A stretch of 64,000 bases of DNA, from NCBI GenBank assembly GCA_020086605.1, contig JACBWW010000003.1, positions 56,356,206-56,420,205 of the forward strand, written 5' to 3'. The notes below the pieces were generated by a model that made no database searches, was not told where the DNA came from, and worked only from the letters and a program-made list of their open reading frames with translations. How positions within the stretch are numbered: the first letter of the stretch is position 1; every line of letters starts with the position of its first letter. This document shows positions 24,101 to 36,400 of the stretch, one piece after another. Position numbers and translations under genes: made by a program. This stretch comes from Lanius collurio. Lineage: Eukaryota; Chordata; Aves; Passeriformes; Laniidae.

Positions 24101-27100
24101 TTTCTCAGAACCGAATTGTTTTCATATGAACTTGGGGTGAAACAGAGCTATTGAAATTATTTCAATTGCCCAGGGAAGCATTCAGAAGTTCCAAAGGAGA
24201 GTTTTCTTATAAGGCCACATAGCCAATAATACTTAACCTCCTAGAAGTCCTCCTGCTTAAAAAGCCTGTAGAGAAGGCTGATTAATGCAGAGCAAAGAGA
24301 CAGACAGTGTTCAATGCCATAGTTATGCCATACAGGGATTAACTTGCATTTATTGCATAACAGAATGCTTAACACAGGACGTTTCTCCACCTAGTCAGAG
24401 ATTTCTAACTTCTACTAAGTGCCTGTCCTTGTAATGAAGAGTTGAAAAATGAGAGAAGCTGTAGGAAAGCGATAAACCTATGCTTGCAAGAGGGGGAACT
24501 GATTTGGGATTGAAGAAATTAGAGAACAGAGCCAAGCGCCTGATGGAGTTGCCCAGGCTCAAGGTTACCTGCAGAGCTGCTTGGTGTCCTCAGTGCTTTT
24601 TCAGCACTGATATTTGTATTGCAGCTGCTAAATCACAAATACAGATGGATGAATTAAGCACTGAGGAGACTCGGGTGTGTTGGACTGAGCTCCTCTGGAT
24701 TTATGCCATGTTAGATGAGAACAGAGTCTTGCCTTAAAGTCTGTGGTTTATGTGATATATGGCATATACCGCCAGTAATGACAAAAACATTCTCTAGTGC
24801 CTTCCATTGAGTTATTTCTGATTTACACCCAACGGCATTAAACTTTCTCTATATCTATATCCTGGTAAATTAAAACACTCTGGGATTCATGATCAAGAAG
24901 GCAAGTCCATAATTTCTGTTCCACAAGATAAGGCCTAAAATCGTTCAATATTTTGGTGTAAATTTTCTCCCTCTCTAAGTTGTCTGTGAAGTATTCAGAG
25001 AAGAAAACATAAAGATGCAGCAGAGCAGATATGTGGTTACTAGACTGAAGTTTGCTCACTGTTCAGAAGGGGAGACAAGTGAGTGAATGTGAGATGACTC
25101 ATGTCCATATCTCCAACACATCAGGCTTAACTGCTCTGAAAAGCAAACTGCAAATGATTCTTCTCCGTGTGCAGATTCTACCCTCAGTCTGCACACACCT
25201 GCTGGTGACTTCAGTGAGAGCCACATATTGGGAGGCAAGATTTATATCTCCAGATTTTACTAGGAAGAGAGCTTGTTGCACAAACAGAAAAAAGGATTGC
25301 CTCTTGCAAGAAAGCCCACACATCAATTCCTGTAATATCTAGGCTTCATTTTGCCTCAGTCTTTTTAATTTGTACTATCCCAGATAGATGAAGACACTAT
25401 TTAGGGACAAAAATACTATCAGATGAATGAGAGAGTTGTTAATCTAGTCAAAATGAAAATACAGGAGGGAGGGCATGTGCAGGAAGCACAGGGTCAATTC
25501 AGTCCGTTGCTGGAGAGGGGACATCACAGGTGCATAGGTGAGCATATCCTGAGGATGTGCTGGTGACAAAAACATTGCTGTTGTGCTGTGCCACAGTTCA
25601 TGCTCTTTCCTAAGAGAATATCTGTAGCCATAATAGCAATGCAAAGACCATGATGGCTGCTCTGCCCTGAAACCTGGGATGTGCTAGGGCTGAAAGCCTA
25701 CAGTCCTTTCACCTGCAGCTGAAGAGCCAATCTGTCACCCTCTAGCTGCTGCAGGCTTGCCTCCATGCAACGAGAATATACCTGTACACCTGCTAAGCTG
25801 TGCAGTTTCTTGCTGATTTAGGGAGCTAGGCACTCTCTGCTGGCTGGTCACTCAGGCTGTTTCTCAGATTCAGCATTAGAAAACAGGTGCAAATCTGTGA
25901 ATAAAGCCTAATCGTCCAGGCCAGGGGACAAAAGGGTTCTATATGAAGGCAAGTTTGTTGCTTTTAAAAGAGGCAGTTGCATTGCCCTAGCAGAAATGCA
26001 AAAGAGTTCTCACAGTTTTTTTCCACAATTGCTATGAGTAATGTTTTCAGTCGCTTGGTTTGTGTTGTGCATAATGAAATATAAATACTGCGTGGAATGC
26101 TTTGTCATAGAAAATATTTATTAATAGCAGATTTGCAATCATCATCTTGTCTTTGATTTGAGCAGGTTTTTTCTTTTCATAAGGTTCTTTCAGGCTGCTG
26201 AGCTGTGACTGATGTGTGTTTATTTCAGTTGAGTCATCAGTATCATTAATCCTATCTTATTTACCAATGTTTGTCATTTTATAGCGTTTAACTGGTAGGG
26301 TGACTCACCTCAGAGAGAAATGAGAACATGAATACAACAGGCTTTTTTTCCTTCTTCCCCTTTGGCTTGGTATAGGAACAGAGAATGACCTTTAAGGCAC
26401 ATCCTGAGTCATGAAGTTATCGTATTTACCTCTGCTGCTGTGAGATTAATAATTACAATCATGCCTACATACAAGGAAAAGAAGCTTGAGCTTGTGTGAA
26501 GTCCACACTTTCACTTGTCTCTTCACAGCTTATGTGATGGGACACATTTTCAGCAGGCCACCAGGAAAAGGAAGGTCTTGGTGCCTCCCTCTTTTGCACA
26601 GGAGCAGCAGAGCAGAAACTGAGGAGGAGCTGGGGAGGAAGGCTCTTCAGAGGAGCCATCCTGCTGGCCTGGCTTGAACTTTGTGAAATTTGCTCAGGGC
26701 ACTATGAAACATTTGCATTTGCTTTACAGCTCAAGTGTGGGAACTGTCTTAACAGAACCTCAGCCAAACCTGCTTCTTCACAACTAGAAACAACCCTTTC
26801 CTCTTTGTATCTGCCTGACATTAATTACTGTGGCTCACTGCTTGCATTGCAGCAACCTGCAGAGAAAGTGTGGCCCTTTGGTAACAGTGCTGAAGAAACA
26901 GCTGAGAGTGCCACAAGTCAGTCCCACCTCTCTGTAACTGCTCTTGAGAGGGAGATTACAAGAAGAGACCCAGTAAAGGGCTTAAACATCTAAAAGTCAA
27001 GTGACAAGAGAGATTAGAGCAGAATCCAAAGCTGTCACTGTCTTTAATGTATCAGCAGTGTTGAAAAAAGGGACTTGGCATCTCCATAGAATCTCCTTCC

Positions 27101-28623
27101 TAGGGACACTTTCCATGTACACAAGTACTCTCGTGGCTATGATGTCCTTCTAGATGAGGATCAAAGCACAGAAAAGTTGATGACCCCAGAGAGCTGGTAT
27201 ATTAAGCAGGGAATTGCCCAGAGTCAATGTATTCAGCATGCAGCTGCCCATGGCTCATTAGTCAGGGCAGCTGAGAACCGGGGTGGGTGGTAAATCCCAA
27301 GCTCCAGAAGCCTTAATTCAAGCACCTCCCTGTAACCATGTGCCTACTTAGAAACACTCGCTCCAAAACGATGGGGGGTAGCAGGGACAAAAGAGTAAAG
27401 TAGGGAAACGCACAGCCCTTCTAATTTTTGACTGTGATACTCACTTTTCTGATCAGAACAGGACTTTGATGATATCACCTATCCAGTCCACCAGCTATGG
27501 AGAAGCTGTTCTCTCCTGAACCTTCAGTCTTTTAAATCTGCAAAGAGTAATTCCAGGAAAAATGCCATGTATATTGCAATCCAGGCTGCTATATGGGGAT
27601 AGCACTCTTGTTTTCCTTTAAAGCCTTGTCACTGTGCAGAAAATAATCTTATTCTTGCTGGCTCAGAAAGAGCATAAAGCAGCAATGGTTTTGTCTTGAA
27701 CTCTCCCCAGAATGAAACCCAGTCTGTTTTTTTTGCAAGTAAACTTCCAAACGATTAGGGTAGAAGTGCACCTGTACGTTTGTTTCAGAGTAAGTGTTTG
27801 TGTTTCAATGTGTAGCCTTGCAGGGGAGAAACAGGGCTTTTAATTTCTGATAGCAGAAGAAATAATTCAGCTTTCAGCTTCCCAACTCATGGCTGAGTGT
27901 AAATCATTAGGCTGTTGCTCTGGAAGAAGAGTATCAGATGCTACAGTTTTCTCTGAGGTACCTTATCCTGTCTGGGAAAGAACCATGACTGAACACCGGA
28001 TTTTCTGGATTTAGTTTTAAACAAGATTTGAAGTAGCTAAACCTCACAAAACTTGGCATTTTGTAAAAAAATGTGGGGTCATGACCTGAGATGCTTGTGT
28101 GGCAGCTGAAAAGGGATGTTCATGTTCACAACTTTGATCTGAGCTTACACTTATTTCTAATGTGGGTGCTGGACCCAGAATAAAAGTAGTATTTGATGAT
28201 GTGCCTGAAACCACGCAGGTTAGAGACACAACAGTTTTCCTGTGCCTTACCTGAGTGCTATGACCCCACAAACCTTTACTTAGGAGCTGTTTTCTAAGAG
28301 TAGGCTATTGCAATTATATTTCACTGCAAACCTTTGTCCTGTAGATTACTGCAATGTGTAAGTTCAGTGACTTAGTCCTGAGTCCTGAGTTCATCTATCG
28401 AACAGCCACACCTTGTTGTTGTACTTTTCAGAGAAAGCTCTTGGATAAGACGTTCCTTTTCATCAGTGCCTACCTGCTTCCTGTTAAATCTGTGTATTTA
28501 TAGGGCTGGCATTTTAAAAGGATTTTCCTCTAATGTGTTTGTCAAGGGACCAATAACTTGGCGTACTTAAGTAATCATAATCCTAATGTTGCCAAATGGA
28601 ACTTTCTAATCCTGGAACAAAAC
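18141..28623. other. Unique noncoding sequence, no gene recognised
   Basis: More than 10 kb holds no reading frame above about 107 codons and no recognised repeat family. The notable structure is a perfect hairpin at 20339-20366. The part around 26080-26470 has clustered AP-1-like (TGAGTCATCA, TGACTCAC, TGAGTCATG) and AT-rich motifs, and it could be a conserved noncoding element, but no comparison is possible here. Confidence 0.7.
20339..20366. repeat. Perfect inverted repeat, 11-bp arms, 6-nt loop
   Basis: ATATATCAGCT at 20339-20349 is followed after CATTTC by its exact reverse complement AGCTGATATAT at 20356-20366. The bases immediately outside do not pair. In RNA this would be a short, AU-rich hairpin, much shorter than a microRNA precursor, so no ncRNA is claimed. 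Short palindromic repeats of this kind also arise by chance or from DNA-transposon ends. Confidence 0.9.

Positions 28624-28647
<24 letters not shown>
28624..28647. repeat. Pure T24 homopolymer
   Basis: There is an uninterrupted run of 24 T. Read on the minus strand it is A24, preceded about 20-25 bases upstream by ATTAAA, the commonest variant poly(A) signal. That arrangement would fit a retroposed transcript tail inserted on the minus strand, but no transcript body is recognisable between 28648 and about 29100. A simple mononucleotide microsatellite is equally possible. Confidence 0.9.
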
Positions 28648-28655
<8 letters not shown>

Positions 28656-30747
28656 ACAGCAGACAGGGTTTTAATTTCCTTCTTTCTTAATTTTGCCATA
28701 CAGGTTTACCCAAGGGTTTGATAAGCCAGAGTTTCAATGAACCATAATTGTATTCTGCCCAGATATGACTACTATTTACAGGTTTCTAAATACCTTCAGA
28801 TATGCGGAGGATACATAAGAAGAAGAAAGGACAGGTGAAATTATTTGGTTTAATCTAATTACTTAGAGTGTTTTTCAAAATGTGGCTGGCTGTTGAAAAC
28901 ATTCCCTGTTACTCAGAGTTGCCTCACACAGGGACAACAATTTTCTTTGAACATTTTATCAAAGTTCACTTAAAGCAACATGATAAACTGACTCATCCAT
29001 AACCACTTGGAGAAGTTTTTATTTTAAACTGGTTTAAAACTGGATTTATTTCAGGGCTGGATTAGGTTATTAAATAAAACCTTTGCTATGCTGATGTGAT
29101 GAGCCGACTAGCTGAGTGTTGCTACCCTTTTATTATCATGTGGGAAATAAAATCACAGGCCTGGATTCAGAGGGCATGAGTCATGGCTCGCATGTGTGCA
29201 AGCACAGAGCCAGCTCTGTTCTGGGGTGTTTGCTAAAGACCTTCGAGTTGAGTGGCTGCAAGCGCTCAGTGCGATGGGCCGCAGGGGCAGGTACTTCTGG
29301 TTCACTCAAAGCCTCACTAGAAGCTCTCAAGGCAGGCAAAGCTGAGGAGGGCTCAGTGTTTTCCTCGTTCCTCTGCTGTCTGTGTGACAGGTTGATGCAA
29401 AGGAGAGAGCACTGCCATCACTACTCCCCTCAGGCTGCTACCTCAGCAAGTGGGAGAGATGAGCACGTTTGGTGAGATGCTGGGGGCCCACACCTTGTAT
29501 GCCTAAGCCTTTTGTTCTTCCTTTGCTACAAGAGAAGGATGCATCTATGCTAAGGTTTTTTTTTTACGATTAATTGAGCTTAGCTCAAGATAAATATTCA
29601 TCAGGGTTAGTCTGGGTGTCTGTTTTCCTAGCCCTAGTCAGCCTCTGAAAATACCCACTCTCTCCTTCATTTCCTCTCACCTGGTATGTCCCACAACAGC
29701 CCCAGTAATCAATCACAGGGCCTAATTATCCTAATCTGCCTTCTTTTCTGACTTATTAAAGCCTAATTATTTTATAACAACATAAAGGCTAGAGGTAATT
29801 TGGAAACTTGGAGGAAAAAAGCCAGCAATAATTGAACTGCAACAATGAGGCTTCAGCAGAACCCAAGTCCACAGCTGTGTTTATACTGCCAGTCTTTAGG
29901 AAACCTGGATGCAACTACCCAAAGGGTGTTAGGTAAAGGACAGTGGTGTTGCTCTGGGGCAGGTTAAACAACTTTGTACTAGAGGATGCTATGGGCTTTT
30001 CCTGGTGCTTCCGTGTGCTGCCAATATGCCGTGCGGTGTAGCCACCTTTATTGGCCTGTTAAAGGTGTGTGATAGTGCTGTGATGTGGCCAAAGTTCTCA
30101 GGTCTTGGTTAAGCACCTGTAGTGCCTGCTGAGGTTGGTAGGTAGAGAAAAGGGTAAAGGGAGCCTATTAAGTATGAATTAAGATGTGGTAGGAGAAAAC
30201 TCCTGGGTGCTGTTTGCCATTGTGCTGGGAAGATGTTCTTCAGCTGATGTTAAATCAAGGGATTTTGATAGTTGTTAATACAGCACTAAACTCATTTGAG
30301 AAATACTTGTTGGAGCTGAAGAGATAGTAGTGGCATAAAAGGCAGGAATTAGAACACAGATAGAAACGGGGTGGTAGGAATAAAGATCTTCTTCCTATTC
30401 TACCAGCAGTTTGTCATCTGGATAATGGTGGGACAAAGAAATACACCTCAGAAACTTGTCCTGAAGAGACAGTTGTCTAGGACCAGAGTGACTGCTAGCT
30501 GTCAGTGACAGTAGTACAAACTTGTCAAACATGGCTCTTGAGTGGCACAGCTTTCATTTAGCTTTTCAGTATTAACAGGCTGTCCTACATGGTTCATATT
30601 GCATACCTGGCTGATTATAGACATGTGGAAACCCTTACATCTCTAAATTATTTAGATTTCTGTTGGTGCACATAGTAGTTGGATGAAGATTGAGCAAGCC
30701 TTCCACTTGAAGTTTGTGATCTGGCAGTTGTTTTGGGCTCTCACAAT
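28648..30747. other. Unique noncoding sequence with homeodomain-site cluster
   Basis: No gene is recognised. A plus frame of 119 codons (29116-29475) shows no domain and is probably chance. The segment 29701-29790 is rich in TAATTA-type motifs and is listed separately. Confidence 0.65.
29701..29790. promoter_or_regulatory. Cluster of homeodomain-like sites (speculative enhancer)
   Basis: GCCTAATTAT occurs twice (29720-29729 and 29761-29770), each containing the homeodomain core TAATTA. Between and around them are AATCAATCA (PBX/HOX-like, from 29707), CCTAATC (OTX/PITX-like) and TTATTAAAG. Motif density is seen directly. Enhancer function is inference, since such AT-rich motifs are common by chance in AT-leaning DNA. 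Confidence 0.25.
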
Positions 30748-31173
30748 TCATTTCAATATGAGGATTGCAGAATCAGCTCCACAGATAGTTTTGCTAAACT
30801 TTGCTTTCAGCAGGGCATTGACCTTGTTTTTGTAACAGCTCTCAGTTTTTGCAATCCCAATGCTGTAAAATAAATAAAAATGAATAATGGAGAGACTCAA
30901 AGTAGTATGGGAAACATAAACAAAGCAAGCAGTACCAATATGTGTCTGACTCATCTCCTCTGTTATCATCCTGATGCTGTTACGGATTGCAATTTCTCTT
31001 GCAGAATATCTCTGTTGCAGTAGAAAACGTTTAGGAGATGAAGTTTTTTCCTTAGTGTCATTAACTTCTTTCAGAAACTGGAGCTGATATCCCAGGAATG
31101 AAGTGCCTGGGGTAGCTGGGGTGAGATCTCGAAAATATTGATGACGCCAAGCTCTTGCTTTGGCAGCCCTCAT
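30748..31173 (-). other. Orphan 141-codon open frame, possible exon or gene relic
   Basis: This is an uninterrupted minus-strand frame starting with ATG (MRAAKARAWRHQYF) and ending TGA. The first part (about residues 1-75) is arginine/lysine/glutamate-rich and hydrophilic, with segments such as KRFLLQQRYSAREIAIRN that look helical and more protein-like than most frames in this window. About residues 78-108 are hydrophobic and encoded by a T-rich stretch ending in TTTTTATTTATTTTACAG. This is a good splice-acceptor-like sequence, so that part could be a small intron of roughly 90 nt read through by chance. The matching donor is poor (ATGAGT where GTGAGT would be ideal, or a weak GTCAGA). The frame is open for eight codons upstream of the ATG, with no convincing acceptor. 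No family is recognised. A frame of this length is also expected a few times by chance in 64 kb. Confidence 0.2.
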
Positions 31174-33329
31174 TGCTTTGGATATCTCTGCTGTTCATAC
31201 CTGGCTTCTTTTGTGCCATGTATACTTGGAAGCTGGGGAATTCTGCCCCCCAAAAGTGGTATGTGACCTTTCTGTTTACAGCACAAGGTTGTATCTAATC
31301 TACCAAAACTTTCTAGGAATGACAAGGCTCTGTCTAGATGGCTGTGCTGGTGTAAACACTTTTTCCATCAAGAGCACAGCAGGATTTATGTGAGGTAGCT
31401 TCTAATTGCTGCTCTTTGAAACAGAACTCAAGTGTTGACAAAACCATACCAAATCCCCCTTAAAAGTGCCACTCATCCCTGTATCATGGTAGAGGTACAA
31501 ATCTAAGTGCAGAACACTCCTTTAAATTTTTTCTTCTTACTGTCATAGAGAAAGCATTGAATTCCAATCTATAAGCTGTTTCTCCTTTTGTATTCTCACC
31601 CAGCTTTTCTGATTGTTAAACTTACTTGAAGAAGAGCCAGACTTAGCTTGCCATTTCACATGTGTTAGGCAAAACCACAAACAACAACTATGCCAAAACT
31701 TGCCTGGAACCATTTCATTAACACAGCATAATGAGACTTGTCATACAACCAGAAAAACAGGAAAATATTTTAGCAGTTGGAAATCCTTATTAAAAAAACC
31801 CTTGTCTTTATTTTCTCTTTTTCTTTTTTTTCCCCCAACTTTTAAATTTTTAAAAATTTTATTTTTTCTTCCCCCCTTGGGGTTAACATCATTAAAACAC
31901 ATTATTTTTCAAAAGCATTAAATGAGATGGGGAGATCAAGGGCTGGTGCTGAAGGCACTCGTGCATCTCAGCTGGCTCAGGATCTGCCGTGTTCTCCCCA
32001 TCTGGGCTGCACAAGGGGCTCTTCCAAGAGGGTGATTCAGAGCATCTAATTTAGCCTTCCCTGGAGAGCAGTTCAGAGGTGTCTGCCTCTTTGATGAGAG
32101 AATTAAAAGTCTGAGGGCAATGAGTGGTTAATCTAAGGGGAATTCATACCACACACTGAGGTGCCAGAGGCATTTTAATAATGGGACTTGAAACCCTTGG
32201 CTCATGATAACCGGACTCTTCGTTCTCTCAGGGTGAGCATCCCCAAACCCTTGATTCCCTAGTGTAGACCTGCTCCCTATTGACTGAAGGCTGTTCTGGT
32301 AGGGGCACTGGGATTTTTTCCAAGGGTCTCAGATAAAAATATTTTCACACATACAAAACACATCTTTCCATGGGCAGACTTGCTCTTTGCACAAATGAAA
32401 TAGTAATTTCAGTGTCACACAGCCTCAGCTCTGGCCCTAAGATGTTGCTGGGAATATTGCCTACTATAGAAGGGCAGGATCCACTTCTGGCCACAGATTA
32501 GAGGATGGTTTAAGGTCAACACCTTTTTGGGCTTGTATAAATGTTCTCCTCTTCTGACTCATACATCAAATGGTTGTTTTTACACACAGCTATCTTCTCT
32601 CCTTCTGAACATAATATTTTCCGTGTTTAGTGGTGTGACTGTAAGAAGGGCCCTTTACTGACATTTAGCTACTTATTCCTTTCCATGAGGCAGCCGGAAC
32701 CAAAGACCAAATAGCGGGATCCCTAGAGCCTGCTCTTGGCCAGAGAAGCTCGATATTAATTCATCTCCCTCAGCCTTACATCGCTTTTATTTTTGCAAAC
32801 AGCAGGGGGAGCTCAGATCCTGCCTGAATCCTGATGAAACAGAAAGCAGAGTTTGTTCAAATTCTTTTATTTTAACCAAGGGTAAAACCCGAACCACTTG
32901 TGAGGTTCTTCGAAGAAAATTGCATGTTTTCTCCAGTATGCCATAGGCAGAAAATTAGAGCACGCAGAACAGTAATTAACGCTTAACAGTTCTGTTACAG
33001 GAGCATTACTGGAATGGTTCTTGTGACCTTCTAAATGTGTGTATTTAATCTTTCTATTTTAATGGAAGAAGGTCAAAAGCAATTTTAATACTTGCTTTTG
33101 TGGAATCAGTCCTTATCAGGTTCTGAACTTGGGAAAGGCTGGAATAATTCTTATTTAGAGGAAAGGTAATGCCTGGGAATGGCAGACCAAATCCATCCTT
33201 GAACCTGGCTGTTCAGAGGTGACTTTGGCTTGAAGGTATTTAGCAGCATAAGGCTACTTTGTTCTCTGTTCTGCATGAGTACTAATTAATCCACTCTGCA
33301 TCTCTACACTTCTGTAGGTAAATGAGCAC
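31174..33329. other. Unique noncoding sequence, no gene recognised
   Basis: No reading frame here has recognisable content. It includes a T-rich tract at 31804-31877 and a 12-bp palindrome at 32906-32917. The segment near 32750-33010 is AT-rich with complex composition and could be conserved noncoding DNA, which cannot be tested from one sequence. Confidence 0.65.
31804..31877. repeat. T-rich low-complexity tract
   Basis: About 75 bp is composed mainly of T with short C runs (CCCCC, CCCCCC) and a TTTAAATTTTTAAAAATTTT core. It looks like slippage-prone low-complexity DNA. It lies inside a 102-codon open frame (31613-31921) and explains that frame's phenylalanine- and leucine-rich C-terminal half, so the frame is not called as a gene. 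Confidence 0.85.
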
Positions 33330-33440
33330 AGCCAGGCTTTGTTTGGTGCCTGAGAAATCTGAACACACAGATGGCAGTGACTGATCCAAGATCACACTGT
33401 CAGGACAGGACTGGGGGATTAGGATCTGGCTTCTCTGTGT
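33330..33440 (-). repeat. MIR-like SINE relic, minus strand
   Basis: Read on the plus strand, AGTGACTGATCCAAGATCAC followed by ACTGTCAGGACAGGACTG and GGGATTAGGATCTGGCTTCT matches the reverse complement of the MIR central region. That region reads GTGACTTGCCCAAGGTCACA then CAGCTAGTAAGTGGCAGAGC and GGGATTCGAACCCAGG. Order and spacing agree, so this is probably an old antisense MIR or related CORE-SINE. Borders are approximate. The plus-strand 119-codon frame at 33371-33730 overlaps it and is therefore unlikely to be a gene. Confidence 0.52.
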
Positions 33441-36400
33441 TTCCCTCAGAAAGGCTGGAGCAGTTGTCAAGATCTTTCATCCAGGATCCAAAATTCATTT
33501 GTAATTGCTCCCCCACACCCCCTGAGATTCTGCAGACTGTCAGATCTCTGTGCAGGCAGGTGGGAAGGCTTGCTGGGGGCTGGCAGAGGATGATAGGGAC
33601 ATTGAGGAGGTTTTGGATGGGTGCACTTTTGAGGAAGACAGGAATTGTCCTGCACCAGGGGTGCCCTCTGATTTGGAAATTTTCCAGTGAACTGAGCAGT
33701 CCCCAGGTCTGTAGGATTATGGCTGTTTAAGGTTGTGTGGGCAAGGCAAGTTTGCTGCCAGGCTTGTAGGAGGGAAACATATAATCCACAGAGCCAAGAA
33801 AAGGAGAGAATAGTCCTCGATGTCAAGCCCTAGTCATAGTCTTCTCATTATTTGCAATCTCTGTGAGATATCTTTGTGATTTTTTTTTTTGTGTGACTAT
33901 ATCATCATGACTGTCTTTGGTAACAGACTGTACGGGCTGACCTCAGTATCCAATGCAAACAATGCCAATACAGTCTCCAAGGGGAGAAAATAAAACTCCT
34001 GACTAACCAGGAAATGCAATAATAAAGCTAAACCCTTTTCTTCTTCTATTACTCTTCATCATCTGTTAAACTAATATTCTGTTATTATTTAGTAGGAACA
34101 GTAATTTCTTACACCATTTAAATATATATTTTTTTTCTTTATATCTGGCCCAGCTTTTAATTTTGAAAGCCAGCTTAACACTTTGGGAATTCTGCCGGCA
34201 TTACAGAATTTGTAGTAAACCTGTGGGTGGACAAAGGAACAGTAGTAGGAGCAGAGAAAATATAAGGGATGTCCATGATGAATCCAGTATTCCTTGTAAA
34301 ACTCAGAGCTACTTATTATGCTGTCAGAGACCAGGGATACATAATATATAGCTAGATCAAGGACTTGAGCCTTTCAAGTGGGTAGGAGATGAAACCTGGA
34401 AGAAGCAAATTTTGGTAGAAGAAGCTGAACTGAGAAGGCCAAAGCTGGATGACAATCCACCTGCCTGCATGATGAACTTTAAACCAGCTTTGGGATGCCT
34501 CAGAAAGAAGAAAGGCTAAAGAGGGATGAGCAGTTGTCTCCCTAGAGCAGGGAACAGTAGGAGCCAGCTGGCCTGCTTGTGTAAAAAGTAGCTTATATGA
34601 TATGTGAGTGTGAAATGTGCACTTTTACTGCTCTCTGGAGGAAATGTGTCCTTACACGCATTTGCTGCATGCAGCCTCCCTATCAAATGTAGTGAACATC
34701 AGACTGCTGTCTGTGAATAGGTAATGGTGCTTCCCCACCACTTCAAAGTCTATATTTCACTAAATTTTTTTCCCCATGATATTGAAAGAGATGATTTTTC
34801 TCCTTTAAAAACCACAGCCACTGAGAAATTAATGAAGGGTGCTGATTTTGAAACTCCCAGGGGGGTGATCCTGCCTCTCCAAGTTTTGCTGTGACTTCTG
34901 CGTGGGAACCAAGCACTGGACTGGATCCTCACTGCTGATTAAGACTCATAACTGCAAGCACAACCGTCTGAGAAAGCATGATGGAGGAGTCAGCACCTCA
35001 TGTTTTGTTGGGACAAGGAGACTTCAAGTGCTTCATTGCCCAGTGGTGAATGGCACCAGAAGCAAGGCAGCTTCATTCTTGGATTGCATCTTGCTCACGG
35101 GCTACCCCAGCTGGCAAACCCTGTATTTGGGTCACATCGGACTCGCACAACACTGCTGACAAGTATCTGGGTCTTTCCTCTGCCAAAGCAGCGAGACAGC
35201 AAAGTCTCACTGTCTTAGAGGAGGCACATGGAGACAGATGAGGAGGATGTGGGGGAGTGGGAACCAGCTGAGAAAATAGCCATGCCAGGCTGTCTTTCTG
35301 CTTTTAATTTAATGGTGAGGGAACTTTAGGCCTGCTGAATCTTAAGTATATTAATAAGTAGTTTATATTAAAGAGAAACTGAATAAAAGAGCGAGGCAAG
35401 GAAGAGTGGTCATTGACAAGGGGTCAGGAAAGAAACCTGGTCAGAAGAAAGGCATCTTGTGCATGGTGGGAAAGGACTGCAAAGGGTTCTTGGCCTCAGG
35501 GAGGTGACATGCCCCACCAGCCCTTCATAGGTGGCAGACGGCCATCACCTGTGCCTGACTCGGGAGGTTGCTGACACCTCTCATACCTTGTGCTGGTTTC
35601 TCCAGGCTGCCAGCTGCCAAACTGGTGTTGCTGGGAGGAGGAGGAGCCCTGGGGCCACAGGGAACTCGTTGCCTCCCTTGTCTGTGTGTGGTCTCCCCTC
35701 CACAAGCCTGGCCCCGAAGGCTTTTGTGGAAAAGGGCAGTCCCTGCTAGGACATGTTCCTGCTTCTTTATCAGTTGCTGTGGCTGTTGCTGGTTGCTTTA
35801 TTGTGAGCAGACGCCTTTGCTCAGCTTATTGACTGGAAATTGCACACAGCTGCAGCAGGGAAAAGCGAGCCTGAATTATCTTACCTGCAAAGGCTATTTA
35901 AATGAAAACTTCAAACTCTCCTTCATCCTCCCATAACACTATTTAATTTATAACTGAGTCTCAGATTCAGAAAGCTTTTGAAACATGCTAATAGATAGTG
36001 GTGAATTAAGATTTGGACAAAACGGGTCCCTCCTTAGTGTTGCTTTGCAGTTACATGCCATATATGTGCCAGGCAACATGGGATTATGGAGCAACTGATG
36101 TTGTGGAGCCTGCTGCTGTAAAAGAAATACTCCTTTTTCATGAACTTCACCAAACATGTCAGGTCTGTTAACCCCCCCACCTCGCCCTTAAGTCATATCA
36201 CTATCATTGAAATAGAACTTTGAAAATGTGTGACTGCATAGAATGGTTCACCACTAATTTGGGAAAAAGCTACAGTCACAGACTGAACCTGGCTGACAAC
36301 CTTTTAAATAAACCTCAATAAATTTTGGAGTCGAGGTATTCAAGCAGAAGAGAACTGAACCTATCCAGAGCATAGTTTCTCAAACTATGTTAGAAGACCT

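Noticed and set aside
28648..29100. Processed pseudogene upstream of the T24 run (minus strand)
   Set aside because: No recognisable coding remnant or flanking duplication. Only the tail-like tract and an ATTAAA support it.
33371..33730. Overlapping 119-codon frames on both strands (33371-33730 plus, 33467-33826 minus)
   Set aside because: The plus frame starts inside a MIR-like relic. Neither has domains or exon borders of note.
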